Positions 33,805 through 43,521 of a DNA stretch of 64,000 nt are shown in pieces; within the stretch, counting starts at the first letter, position 1; every line of letters begins with the position of its first letter. The translations under genes were made by a program, and so were the position numbers. The DNA comes from Hydrogenophaga pseudoflava (GTDB lineage: Bacteria; Pseudomonadota; Gammaproteobacteria; Burkholderiales; Burkholderiaceae_C), in NCBI RefSeq assembly GCF_031020795.1, contig NZ_JAVHJP010000001.1, positions 310,001-374,000 of the forward strand, written 5' to 3'. The notes beneath the pieces are model-generated. The model saw nothing but the letters and a program-made list of their open reading frames with translations. It made no database searches and was not told the origin of the DNA.

Positions 33805-34617
33805 TCAGGTTCGGTTTCCGAGCATGGCGACCACCACCTCGTCGAGCGCGGCGGCGGTCTCGAAGTCGTCGGTCAGCGCGTCGACGATGGCCGAACGGCA
33901 GGCCACTTTCAGCGGCAGGCCGCTGGCGACCAGGCGCGCCGCCATCACCAGCAGGCGGGTGCTCACGGTTTCTTCAAGGTCGTGGTCGCTCAGGCGGCGC
34001 AAGGCCTGCGCCAGCGTCACCAGCCGCTCAGCCAGCGCGGGCTCCACGCCCGCCTCGGCCACCACGATGCCGCGCTCCACGTCGGGCGCGGGGTAAGCGA
34101 AGGTCAGCGCCACGAAGCGCTGGCGCGTGCTGGGCTTGAGGCTCTTGAGCAGGTTCTGGTAGCCGGGGTTGTAGCTGACCACCAGCATGAAGCCCGGCGG
34201 CGCGACCAGCTGTTCGCCGGTGCGTTCGATGGGCAGCACGCGGCGGTCGTCGGCCAGCGGGTGCAGCACCACGGTGGTGTCCTTGCGGGCCTCCACCACC
34301 TCGTCGAGGTAGCAGATGGCACCGCTGCGCACCGCGCGGGCCAGCGGGCCGTCTTGCCAGACGGTGCCATCCGCGCCAATCAAATGGCGCCCCACCAGGT
34401 CGGCCGCGCTCAGGTCGTCGTGGCAGCTCACGGTGATGAGCGGCCGGCCCAGGCGAGCGGCCATGTGCTCCACGAAGCGGGTCTTGCCGCAGCCGGTGGG
34501 CCCCTTGATCAGCACCGGCAGGCGCTGGCGGAAGGCGTGCTCGAAGAGCGCGACCTCGCCGGCCTGTTCGGCGTAGAACGGTGCGTTCACCAGATGCTGC
34601 TGTTCACTGTGGTCCAT
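33805..34617 (-). CDS. norQ: MoxR-type AAA+ ATPase NorQ
   Basis: A 270-residue AAA+ protein with Walker A GPTGCGKT (residues 39-46), Walker B AICYLDEVVEA, and the arginine-bearing STRQRFVALTF region. NorQ/NirQ proteins pair with NorD to activate cytochrome c-dependent NO reductase. Located 18 bases after norB. Length and motifs are complete. Confidence 0.95.
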   Translation of the reverse strand: MDHSEQQHLVNAPFYAEQAGEVALFEHAFRQRLPVLIKGPTGCGKTRFVEHMAARLGRPLITVSCHDDLSAADLVGRHLIGADGTVWQDGPLARAVRSGAICYLDEVVEARKDTTVVLHPLADDRRVLPIERTGEQLVAPPGFMLVVSYNPGYQNLLKSLKPSTRQRFVALTFAYPAPDVERGIVVAEAGVEPALAERLVTLAQALRRLSDHDLEETVSTRLLVMAARLVASGLPLKVACRSAIVDALTDDFETAAALDEVVVAMLGNRT

Positions 34618-34635
34618 GGCCGTGTCCTCGTGGCA

Positions 34636-36532
<1,897 letters not shown>

Positions 36533-36586
36533 GAAGCCCTCCATCACTGGTTGATGGGGCGTATCCTCCTTTTTTGCTCGGGTATC

Positions 36587-36607
36587 GTCCTTGAACTGGT
36601 TCAAGGA
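36587..36607. promoter_or_regulatory. Dnr/FNR-type box between norC and the DUF59 gene
   Basis: CCTTGAACTGGTTCAAGG (36589-36606) is a perfect palindrome with the TTGAN6TTCAA form of Dnr/FNR/NNR sites. The centre is 66 bases before the norC ATG and 43 before the DUF59 ATG. On the minus strand a weak -10 (GATACG, about 36561-36566) sits at the spacing expected for a class II activator site. The 21 bases are identical to those at 48404-48424. Confidence 0.9.
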
Positions 36608-36640
36608 TGGGTGCACAAGGCCCGTTCACAGTGAGGACCC

Positions 36641-36955
36641 ATGGAAACCAAGACCACCGACCTGCACACCGCCGTGATGGCCGCCCTGGGCACCGTGGAC
36701 GACCCCGAGATGGGCGAGAACCTGGTGGACCTGGGCGTGGTCGGCGAGGTCCGCATCGACGGCACGTCGGTCGCCGTCACGCTCATCCCCACCAGCGCCA
36801 CCTGCCCCATGGCCGACGTGATGGTGGACGACGCCCTCACCGCCGTGCAGCGCGCCTGCCCGCCCGGCACCGCGGTGGACGTGCGGATGGACTGGGACAG
36901 CGAGTGGTCGCCCGAGCGGCTGGCGCCGGCGCTGCGAGCGCGCTTCGGATGGTGA
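36641..36955 (+). CDS. DUF59 / MIP18-family iron-sulfur assembly protein
   Basis: A 104-residue single-domain protein of the DUF59 group (PaaD/SufT/MIP18), with the signature GTVDDPEMGENLVDLGVV and the cysteine in TLIPTSATCPMADVM. Family members help deliver Fe-S clusters or other metal centres to target enzymes. GTGAGGACCC precedes the ATG. It reads away from norC under the shared Dnr box and overlaps the next gene by seven bases, suggesting a role in maturing NO reductase or a related metalloprotein. Function is inferred. Confidence 0.85.
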   Translation: METKTTDLHTAVMAALGTVDDPEMGENLVDLGVVGEVRIDGTSVAVTLIPTSATCPMADVMVDDALTAVQRACPPGTAVDVRMDWDSEWSPERLAPALRARFGW

Positions 36956-38052
36956 ACCCTCCCCCCAGGCCACCCGGCAAGGCGCGCCCGGCCGAGCCGC
37001 CGCCCCTGCCCCGCTGGGCTGTCGGCCTGGCTGCGCTCATGGCCATCGGCAACCTGCTGGGCGCCGTCGGCGGCGGCCTGGTGCGCTTGGGCAGCCTGCC
37101 CGCGCAGGGTTTCGGGCCTACCGGCGCCCACGCCATCGGCGCGCACGGCGCGGTGATGATGGCCGGCTTCTTCGGCGCCCTGATCGCACTCGAACGGGTG
37201 GTCGCGCTGCGGCGTGGCCTGTGGGTGCCGATGCTGGCGGCCCTGGGCGGCTGGCTGGCCTGGGGCGCCGGCCAGTGGACCGCCGCGGGCGGTCTGTGGA
37301 TGGCCTCGGCCGCCGGGCTGGTCTGGCTCTACGCCTGGGCCGGATCGAATCGCGCCATGTCGCTGCCGCTGGCGGTGGAGGCCTCGGGCGCGCTGGCCCT
37401 GCTGGTGGCCAACGCCGCCTTCGTGGTGGGCCAGACGGAGGCCGCCCGCATCGGCTGGAGCGCCTTCCTGGTGCTGACCATCGCGGGCGAACGGCGCGAA
37501 CTCACGCGGCTGGTGAAGCTGCCCGACTGGGCCTCGAAAGCCTTCCTGCTGGTCTGGGCCGGCGCAGTGGCCGCCGTGCTGCTGGCGCTGTGGCGGCCTG
37601 ATGTGGCGGTGGTGCTCTGGTGGACCACCATGGCGCTGCTGGCCGCCTGGCTGCTGCGCTGGGACGTGGCCACGCGCCAGTGGCGCGTCAAAGGCTGGGC
37701 CGGCCACACCGCGATCTGTCTCGTCGTCGGCTACGTCTGGCTGGCCGTGGCCGCGGTGCTGGGTCTGCTGGGACAGACCGTCGCCTGGCACGCGCTCTGG
37801 CTGGGTTTCGTCATGGCCATGGTCTTCGGTCACGCGCCCATCATGCTGCCCGCCCTGGCCGGCTGGCGGCCCGAGCCCACACGCTGGGCGCTGCTGCCGC
37901 TGGCGGTGCTGGGGGCGAGCCTGGCGCTGCGGGTGGGGGCCTCGGTCACGGGCTGGTCTGCCGGGCTGGCGCTGGCGGGGGCGGGCCATGCGCTGGCGTT
38001 CGTGCTGTTCGGCGCGGTGATGGTGCGGGCGGTTCGGCGGGGGTCGGGTTGA
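36949..38052 (+). CDS. Polytopic membrane protein of the denitrification island (NnrS-like)
   Basis: A 367-residue protein of about ten to twelve hydrophobic helices with no obvious signal peptide. Conserved-looking polar clusters are GPTGAHAIGAHGAVMM, GALIALERVVALRRG, ERRELTRLVKLPDW and WLGFVMAMVFGHAPIMLPAL, with several histidines that could bind heme or copper. The pattern is reminiscent of NnrS, a heme/copper membrane protein linked to NO stress, but I could not confirm the family. The ATG overlaps the end of the DUF59 gene, so the two are co-translated under the Dnr box. Confidence 0.6.
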   Translation: MVNPPPRPPGKARPAEPPPLPRWAVGLAALMAIGNLLGAVGGGLVRLGSLPAQGFGPTGAHAIGAHGAVMMAGFFGALIALERVVALRRGLWVPMLAALGGWLAWGAGQWTAAGGLWMASAAGLVWLYAWAGSNRAMSLPLAVEASGALALLVANAAFVVGQTEAARIGWSAFLVLTIAGERRELTRLVKLPDWASKAFLLVWAGAVAAVLLALWRPDVAVVLWWTTMALLAAWLLRWDVATRQWRVKGWAGHTAICLVVGYVWLAVAAVLGLLGQTVAWHALWLGFVMAMVFGHAPIMLPALAGWRPEPTRWALLPLAVLGASLALRVGASVTGWSAGLALAGAGHALAFVLFGAVMVRAVRRGSG

Positions 38053-38067
38053 CTTCGGCGCTCAGGC

Positions 38068-38090
38068 ACGTATATTTCCACATATATTTG
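38068..38090. promoter_or_regulatory. Probable vapBC promoter/operator
   Basis: An AT-rich island in GC-rich surroundings holds TATATTT at 38071-38077 and ATATATTT at 38082-38089, so TATAT and ATATA are also inverted around TTCCAC. TATATT at 38083-38088 is a good -10 candidate. Antitoxins of the ribbon-helix-helix type usually repress such a site. AGGAGGA stands just before the vapB ATG. Confidence 0.55.
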
Positions 38091-38115
38091 TTCCCCCCGC
38101 CGCAGGAGGACCACC

Positions 38116-38346
38116 ATGTCCCAAATCACCCTCTATCTGGACGATGCCACGCAAGCGCTTGTGGAACAGGCCGCGCTGGCCAACGGCGTGTCCAAAAGCC
38201 GCTGGGTGGCGGACATCATCCGCAAGTACGCCGCCCACGAATGGCCGCAGGACTGCCTGGCTCTGGCCGGCCGCTTCGCCGACTTCCCCCTGCGTGAAGA
38301 CATGCCGGTGGCACAGCCGGCCGATGCGCCACGCATCGGGTTCTGA
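38116..38346 (+). CDS. Ribbon-helix-helix antitoxin (VapB-like)
   Basis: A 76-residue protein starting MSQITLYLDDATQALVEQAA, the beta-strand and first helix of a CopG/RHH DNA-binding domain, followed by NGVSKSRWVADIIRKY (second helix). The C-terminal part (about residues 45-76) is the likely toxin-wrapping tail. RBS CAGGAGGACCACC. Five bases before the PIN-domain toxin gene, the standard antitoxin-first order. Confidence 0.88.
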   Translation: MSQITLYLDDATQALVEQAALANGVSKSRWVADIIRKYAAHEWPQDCLALAGRFADFPLREDMPVAQPADAPRIGF

Positions 38347-38351
38347 CGGCC

Positions 38352-38756
38352 ATGCTGGTTCTGGACACCAACACCATCAGCTACTACTTTCGCGGCGACC
38401 CGCAGGTGGTGCCGCGCCTGCAGGCCCTGCGCCCGGCCGAGCTGGGCGTGCCTGCCATCGTGGAGTACGAGTTGCGCTACGGCCTGCAGCGCCTGCCCAC
38501 CGAAGCGGCCGAGCCCCGGCTGGCCGCATTGACGCAGTTGCTCAGACCCATGCAGTTGTTGCCATTCGACGGCGAGTGCGCCGCCATCGCAGCCCGCCTG
38601 CGTGCGGCGTTGGAATCGGCGGGCAAGCCCATCGGTCCGCACGACACCCTCATCGCCGCCACCGCCCTGCGCCACCAGGCCACGCTGGTGACGCGCAACA
38701 TCAGCGAGTTTTCAAGGGTGCCTGGCTTGCAGTGCCTGAACTGGCACGACGCCTGA
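38352..38756 (+). CDS. PIN-domain ribonuclease toxin (VapC-like)
   Basis: A 134-residue PIN-domain protein with the acidic catalytic set Asp5 (MLVLDTN), Glu40 (VEYELRYG), Asp98 (GPHDTLIAA) and the TRNISEF motif near residue 114. Such toxins cleave tRNA or rRNA and are held by the adjacent antitoxin. All key residues are present, so it appears functional. It converges on norF, with 11 bases between the stops, and sits inside the denitrification island. Confidence 0.92.
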   Translation: MLVLDTNTISYYFRGDPQVVPRLQALRPAELGVPAIVEYELRYGLQRLPTEAAEPRLAALTQLLRPMQLLPFDGECAAIAARLRAALESAGKPIGPHDTLIAATALRHQATLVTRNISEFSRVPGLQCLNWHDA

Positions 38757-38767
38757 CCCGCTCGCCA

Positions 38768-39043
38768 TCAGCCGGGCAACCCCACGCTGACCAGCGCGAT
38801 CAGCCCCAGCACCACCACCAGCCAGCCCATCACCGCACGCCGCCACAGCGCGGGCGCGCGGCGCAGTTCCATGTAGTCCAGCGCGATCAGCGCGCCCTTG
38901 GCGCCTGCGAGCGCCAGCACGGCGAGCGTCGCCACGGTGCCCAGGTGCTGGCCGCTGACGGCGGCGCCCTCGCCCAGCCACCAGCTCGCCAGCGTGGCGA
39001 GCGCGAGCAGTGCGAAGATGGTGTCGGCCTTGTTCAATCGCAT
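38768..39043 (-). CDS. norF: NorF-like small membrane protein (cytochrome oxidase subunit IV type)
   Basis: A 91-residue protein with three hydrophobic helices. Contains LALAGAKGALIALDYMELRRAP, like prokaryotic cytochrome c oxidase subunit IV and NorF. Start at 39043 (MRLNKADTIFALL) was chosen; a longer frame adds residues from the intergenic region. It follows norE by 14 bases, the usual norEF order. NorEF improves NO reductase activity in Paracoccus; role here is by analogy. Confidence 0.8.
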   Translation of the reverse strand: MRLNKADTIFALLALATLASWWLGEGAAVSGQHLGTVATLAVLALAGAKGALIALDYMELRRAPALWRRAVMGWLVVVLGLIALVSVGLPG

Positions 39044-39057
39044 GTTCTTCACAGCCT

Positions 39058-39720
39058 TCAGCGGATGACGTAGACCAGCGGGAACAACACCATCCACAGC
39101 AGGTCGACCATGTGCCAGAACACGGCACCCGACGCCGGGGCCATGTGGTTGGCACGGCCGTAGGCGCCGGCGCGGGCCTTGAACCAGAGCACGGCGAACA
39201 CGATGGCACCCACGACCACGTGCAGGTAATGGAAGCCGGTGAGCAGGGTGTAGAGCAGCGTGAAGGCATCGGTGGCCCAGTCGAAGCCCGCCCGCACCTT
39301 GCCCGCGAACTCGTGGGTCTTGACGACCAGGAAGCCGATGGCACCGGCCAGCGCGGCCAGCAGCCAGTGCGAACCCGCCCGGCCCCGGTCCGCTTCAAAG
39401 CAGCGCACCGCGCGCACCGCGGCCCAGCTCGCCGCCACCAGCAGCAGGGTGTTGAGCGCCCCAGTGTGCAGGCTCAGCGCCGCCTGGCCGGGCGCGAACA
39501 CCTCGGGCTGCAGCTGGCGGGTGACCGCGAACGAGATGAACAACAGACCGAAGGTCAGCAGCTCGGCCAGCACCAGCAGCCAGACCACGCCATCGCCGGC
39601 CAGCCTCTCCGGAGCACGTGCCTCATCCAGGGCAGCCGTGGAACCGGCTTCGCCGGGCCACTGGCTGCGTCCCCCTCCCGCAGGAGAGGGGGAAGACGCG
39701 CAGCGTCGCAGGGGGTTCAA
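39058..39720 (-). CDS. norE: NorE, cytochrome c oxidase subunit III-like protein
   Basis: A protein of up to 220 residues with five membrane helices of the heme-copper oxidase subunit III family (GVVWLLVLAELLTFGLLF, GFHYLHVVVGAIVFAVLWF, FWHMVDLLWMVLFPLVYV). The only start that gives a full first helix with a leader is TTG at 39720, which overlaps the nirN stop (TTGA) and lies in the end of a repeat element; the first 30 residues are therefore encoded by the repeat. An internal GTG at GVVW is the alternative. Companion of norF. Confidence 0.85.
   Translation of the reverse strand: MNPLRRCASSPSPAGGGRSQWPGEAGSTAALDEARAPERLAGDGVVWLLVLAELLTFGLLFISFAVTRQLQPEVFAPGQAALSLHTGALNTLLLVAASWAAVRAVRCFEADRGRAGSHWLLAALAGAIGFLVVKTHEFAGKVRAGFDWATDAFTLLYTLLTGFHYLHVVVGAIVFAVLWFKARAGAYGRANHMAPASGAVFWHMVDLLWMVLFPLVYVIR
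39636..39720. repeat. Hairpin-rich intergenic repeat, copy A
   Basis: An 85-base copy of a repeat also found at 46451-46554. Shared parts are GGAACCGGCTT(C/T)GCCGGGCCACT at one end and GCGCAGGGGG...TTCAA at the other, with a C-rich/G-rich hairpin in the middle. It holds three potential hairpins. It abuts the nirN stop codon and supplies the start and first codons of norE. It resembles mobile intergenic repeats I recall from Comamonadaceae; no search was run. Confidence 0.8.
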
Positions 39721-41324
39721 TGTGAAGTACCTTCACTGCGCGTGATCTTGTTCCACACGTTGTACTTGCCCACCGGCTTGCTCATGGGCAGGCGCTTGAC
39801 CTCCTTGAACGTCGCGGCGTCGTAGACGATCAGCGCGCCGTCCATTTCCCAGACGCTGGCCAGCGCGTATTTGCCGTCCTTGGTGAACTCGATGTGGGCC
39901 AGGGTCTTGCCGGGTTCCTTCACCGTGGCCACGGGCTGCAGCGTGGTCTTGTCGATGAGGGTCATGGTGTCCTTGGCCGTGGGGCTCATCATCGAATCGG
40001 TCCAGGCGTAGCGCGTGTTCTCGTGGCTGCGCATGAAGAAGCCCGGGCCGGGTGTGGGGATGGTGGCGACCGGTTTCCAGGTCTTCATGTCGATCACGTC
40101 GATCGCCCCACCCTTCAAATTCGGCGAGGCCAGCACCGTGCTGCCGTTCCAGGCGAAGGTGATGCCCGAGCCCAGGTGCGGCATGCCGGCAATCGGCAGG
40201 TCGGCGATCTTGCGACGGGCGTCGAGATTGACCACCTGCGCGGTGGCCGCGCCGTCGCCGGTCTTGGGGCGGGTGGCTCCGAGTACATGGCGATATGACT
40301 GGTCGAAGAAGAAGTCGTCCAGCGGCTCCTCCAGCGGTGTGCGACGCACGCCCAGGAAGCCGGGCTTGGCGATGGACTCGCCCATCTTGTAGTCGTGCAC
40401 CAGGCCGTCGTAGATGGGCTCGGCCTTCGGGTTGTAGGAGATCTCCCAGAGCTCGGCAATGTCCTTGAGGGCGACCACGAAGCTGTTGCGCGGCGTGGCG
40501 TCGTACACCGCCGACACGCGCGACGTGGTCTTGCCGTCCAGCGTGGCCGCAGCATAGGTCTTCTGCAGGTTCAGGTCGGCATCGAACAGCACCACGCTGT
40601 GCGGCAGGTAGTTGGCGGCCATGACCCATTTCCCGTCGCCGCTCACGGCCACGTTGCGCATGTTCAGCCCGGCGCGCACCTCGGCCACCACGCGCAGGCG
40701 CCAGAGGTCGTACTTGGTGATCCAGCCGTCGCGCGAGCCAAAGAAGACGTAGCGGCCGTCGGGCGTGAACTTGGGGCCGCCATGCAGTGCGAAGCGGCTG
40801 GCAAAGCGGGTGATGACCTCGAACCGGTCGCCGTCGAGCAGGCTGACATGGTGGTCACCGCCCTCCACCACCACGAACAGGTTCATCGGGTCGGCGGACC
40901 ACACGGGTTTCGCTGGCTCGTTGGCCGGCGCTGCATGGAAGCTGCGCGAGGCACGGATGTCGTCCTCGGTCCAGCGCGGCGTGGGCAGCACGGGGGTGCG
41001 GATGTGGGCTGCCAGCGCGTTGATTTCCTCGGCGTTCAGCTGCTGGGCGAAGCCAGGCATCTGCGTCGCGGGGCGGCCCTGCTGGATGACCTTGAGCGCC
41101 TCGGCCGGGCGCAGGCGCTCCAGGCTCTCGGGCAGCAGGGCCGGGCCCATGGCGCCGGTGCGCTGCTCGCCGTGGCAGGCGGCGCAGTGCTGCTGGTACA
41201 GGGCCCTGGCGTCGATGGTCTGGGCGGACGCCATGTCCACGCCCATCCACACGAGGCCGGCCACCAGCATGGCGCGCGCGATGTCGGCCAGGCGCTCGGC
41301 CCAGCGGGGGCGTGGATCAGACAT
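39717..41324 (-). CDS. nirN: NirN, c-type cytochrome with heme d1 domain
   Basis: A 535-residue periplasmic protein with a signal peptide (cleavage near residue 35), a heme c motif CAACH at residues 47-51, then an eight-bladed propeller like the d1 domain of NirS. NirN oxidises dihydro-heme d1 in the last step of heme d1 synthesis. Distinguished from NirS by the short cytochrome domain at the very N-terminus, GMPHLGSGITF in place of the Nir[10 protein letters not shown], and position beside nirJ. The start overlaps nirJ by eight bases. Confidence 0.9.
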   Translation of the reverse strand: MSDPRPRWAERLADIARAMLVAGLVWMGVDMASAQTIDARALYQQHCAACHGEQRTGAMGPALLPESLERLRPAEALKVIQQGRPATQMPGFAQQLNAEEINALAAHIRTPVLPTPRWTEDDIRASRSFHAAPANEPAKPVWSADPMNLFVVVEGGDHHVSLLDGDRFEVITRFASRFALHGGPKFTPDGRYVFFGSRDGWITKYDLWRLRVVAEVRAGLNMRNVAVSGDGKWVMAANYLPHSVVLFDADLNLQKTYAAATLDGKTTSRVSAVYDATPRNSFVVALKDIAELWEISYNPKAEPIYDGLVHDYKMGESIAKPGFLGVRRTPLEEPLDDFFFDQSYRHVLGATRPKTGDGAATAQVVNLDARRKIADLPIAGMPHLGSGITFAWNGSTVLASPNLKGGAIDVIDMKTWKPVATIPTPGPGFFMRSHENTRYAWTDSMMSPTAKDTMTLIDKTTLQPVATVKEPGKTLAHIEFTKDGKYALASVWEMDGALIVYDAATFKEVKRLPMSKPVGKYNVWNKITRSEGTSH

Positions 41325-42546
41325 GGTCCACCTCCTTCATGAGGATGGTCGTGCGCCGAGGTGCGGTCGCGGCGTGGTCGGCCGGCAGACCGATTTCTTC
41401 GTCCGTGAGGTAACACCCCGGGTCTTCGGCCCAAGGGTTGCCGGTGAGCTGCTGGGCCCGCGTGCGGGTGTTGCCACCGCAGATGGAAAAGTGCTGGCAC
41501 AACGCGCAGCGGCCCTCCACCGGGCGCGGACTCGCCTTGAGTCCCGCCATCAGCGGGTCGGCCGTGTCCCTCCAGATCTGCGAGAACGGGCGCTCGCGCA
41601 CATTGCCCAGGGCGTGGTGCCACCACATGGTGTCGGGGTGCACCTCGCCCAGGTTGTCGATGTTGGCCACGTTCACGCCGCTGGCGTTGCCGCCCCAGGC
41701 CACCAGGCGCTCGCGCAGGGCGTCGGTCCAGCGCGGGAAGCGCTGCGCCACCCACTGCAGCAGGTAGGGGCCGTCGGCGTCGTTGTTGCCGGTCACGTAC
41801 TCCTCTTCCAGTCCGTCGCGCGCGGCCTGCCAGGCGCGTTCGTACAGGCGGTCCAGCGCGTCGCGCGTGGCCTGGAACTGCGCGTCCTTGCCGCGGTGGA
41901 TGTTGCCGCGGCCCGCGTAGTTCAGGTGCGAGAAATAGAACTTGTTGACCCGCTCGGCGCGCATCAGGTCGAGCAGCGGCGCAAAGTCGTGCGCGTTCAG
42001 CGCCGTCATGGTGTAGCGCAGGCCGACCTTGACGCCGCGTTCGCGCAGCAGGCGCACCGCGGCGAGGCTGCGGTCGAAGGCGCCATCGAGACGGCGGAAC
42101 CTGTCGTGCGTCTCGCGCAGGCCGTCCAGGCTGATGCCCACGTAGTCGAAGCCCTGCGCTGCTATTCGGTCCGCCATGGGCGCGTCGATCAGCGTGCCGT
42201 TGGTGGACAGGCCGGTGTAGAAGCCCATGCGTTTGGCGCGCTCGGCGATGTCGAACAGGTCCGGCCGCATCAGCGGCTCGCCGCCCGAGAGGATGAGCAC
42301 CGGCACACGGAAGGCCTTGAGGTCGTCCATCACGGTGGCCACCTCGTCGCCGCTCAGTTCACCGGTGTAGTCGTGGTCCGCCGAGAGGGCGTAGCAGTGT
42401 TTGCAGGTGAGGTTGCAGCGGCGGATCAAATTCCAGATCACGACCGGACCCGGCGGGGTGCCAGTGCCGCGACGGCAGGCGGCGGGCCATTGCCCGGTCT
42501 GTTCGGCGAGCGCGACCTCGCGCAGGTACTGGCTGATGCGGAACAT
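41317..42546 (-). CDS. nirJ: Radical SAM heme d1 biosynthesis protein NirJ
   Basis: A 409-residue radical SAM enzyme with the cluster motif CNLTCKHCY (Cys44, Cys48, Cys51) and a C-terminal second-cluster region CALCQHFSICGGNTR...CYLTDEE. NirJ converts the decarboxylated siroheme intermediate by removing propionates to give the dioxo form. LSGGEPLMRPDLFDIA is the GGEP motif. The ATG at 42546 starts MFRISQYLREVALAEQ, a NirJ start; the upstream extension to 42816 overlaps nirH. Confidence 0.95.
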   Translation of the reverse strand: MFRISQYLREVALAEQTGQWPAACRRGTGTPPGPVVIWNLIRRCNLTCKHCYALSADHDYTGELSGDEVATVMDDLKAFRVPVLILSGGEPLMRPDLFDIAERAKRMGFYTGLSTNGTLIDAPMADRIAAQGFDYVGISLDGLRETHDRFRRLDGAFDRSLAAVRLLRERGVKVGLRYTMTALNAHDFAPLLDLMRAERVNKFYFSHLNYAGRGNIHRGKDAQFQATRDALDRLYERAWQAARDGLEEEYVTGNNDADGPYLLQWVAQRFPRWTDALRERLVAWGGNASGVNVANIDNLGEVHPDTMWWHHALGNVRERPFSQIWRDTADPLMAGLKASPRPVEGRCALCQHFSICGGNTRTRAQQLTGNPWAEDPGCYLTDEEIGLPADHAATAPRRTTILMKEVDHV

Positions 42547-42551
42547 GGTTC

Positions 42552-43034
42552 TCAGCTTTCGGAAATGCGCAGCCCGGTCTTCTTCAAGATGGCTGTCGAA
42601 TACAGGATGTCGTGCGCGCGGCAGGCGTCGCCGAGCAGCGCCGCGACCAGCTTCGCCTGGGCCTCGACCTCGTCGCGCGAGCGGCCGTGCAGCATGGCGA
42701 ACAGGTTGTAGTTCCAGACCGGAGCGCAGCGTGGCCGGCGGTAGCAGTGGCTCACGAACGGCAGCTGGCCCACGCGTTCGCCGAGTTCGTCGACACGGTC
42801 GTCGGCCACGTCCCACACGCTCATGCCGTTGGCGGTGAAGCCCAGCCGGTAGTGGTTGGGCACGGCGCCGATGCGGCGGATCAGGCCTTCATCGAGCATG
42901 GCCTGCAGGCGCTCGCGCACCTGCTCGCCGCTGATGCCCAGCGACGCACCCACGGCCTCGTAGGGGCGGTGCACCAGCGGCAGGCCCGACTGGGTGGCGC
43001 GGATGATGCGGCGATCCAGTTCATCCAGCGACAT
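42552..43034 (-). CDS. nirH: Siroheme decarboxylase subunit NirH
   Basis: A 160-residue Lrp/AsnC-like protein of the NirDLGH siroheme decarboxylase complex. Diagnostic NirH-type sequence is GFTANGMSVWDVADDRVDEL and PFVSHCYRRPRCAPVWNYNLFAMLHG. Removes the acetate carboxylates of siroheme. Five bases before nirJ and overlapping nirG by fourteen bases. An N-terminal winged helix is present but thought structural. Confidence 0.88.
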   Translation of the reverse strand: MSLDELDRRIIRATQSGLPLVHRPYEAVGASLGISGEQVRERLQAMLDEGLIRRIGAVPNHYRLGFTANGMSVWDVADDRVDELGERVGQLPFVSHCYRRPRCAPVWNYNLFAMLHGRSRDEVEAQAKLVAALLGDACRAHDILYSTAILKKTGLRISES

Positions 43035-43521
43035 GGTGGCCTCCGGGCAGCAGGGGCAGGCGCAGCTCGACGAAGAACTCGCGCTCTTTGGGGAAGGCGT
43101 AGACCGGCAGGCCGGTCATGGCTTCGATCGCTTCGGTCACGCGGTCCACCTGGTCGGCGTGTTCGACAGCGATGACGAACCACATGTTCAGCGGCGTGGC
43201 GCCGGGCTGGTCGGGGTGGGCCGACTCGCGGCGGTAGTTGTGGGCGATCTCGGCCATGGCGCCCAGCTGGGCGGCCACGGCGTCGAAGCGTTCCTCGGGC
43301 ACGGCCATGGCGGCCAGCACAAAGCGGCCGCCGGCGCGTTCGATCTGGAACAGCGGACCGAAACGCGTGAGGTCGCCGTGCGCCAGCAGGCGCTGCAGGC
43401 GGTCGATCAGCATGTCCTCGGTGCAGCCCAGGCTGGCGGCCACCTCGGCAAAGGGCCGGTCGCTCAGCGGAAAGCCGCCGTGCAGACGGTCGATCAGGCG
43501 CAGGTCATCGGGCGAAGCCAT
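43021..43521 (-). CDS. nirG: Siroheme decarboxylase subunit NirG
   Basis: A 166-residue AsnC-like paralogue, 28% or so similar by eye to the NirD part of the neighbouring fusion. Sequence RFGPLFQIERAGGRFVLAAMAVPEE and LNMWFVIAVEHADQV mark the NirD/NirG type. Start MASPDDLRLIDRLHGGFPL at 43521 was chosen over 43551. It overlaps nirH and nirDL at both ends, so the group is translationally coupled. Confidence 0.86.
   Translation of the reverse strand: MASPDDLRLIDRLHGGFPLSDRPFAEVAASLGCTEDMLIDRLQRLLAHGDLTRFGPLFQIERAGGRFVLAAMAVPEERFDAVAAQLGAMAEIAHNYRRESAHPDQPGATPLNMWFVIAVEHADQVDRVTEAIEAMTGLPVYAFPKEREFFVELRLPLLPGGHHVAG

Noticed and set aside
36551..36560. TTGAT near norC as a second FNR half-site
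   Set aside because: Only one half-site, no matching ATCAA at the right spacing.
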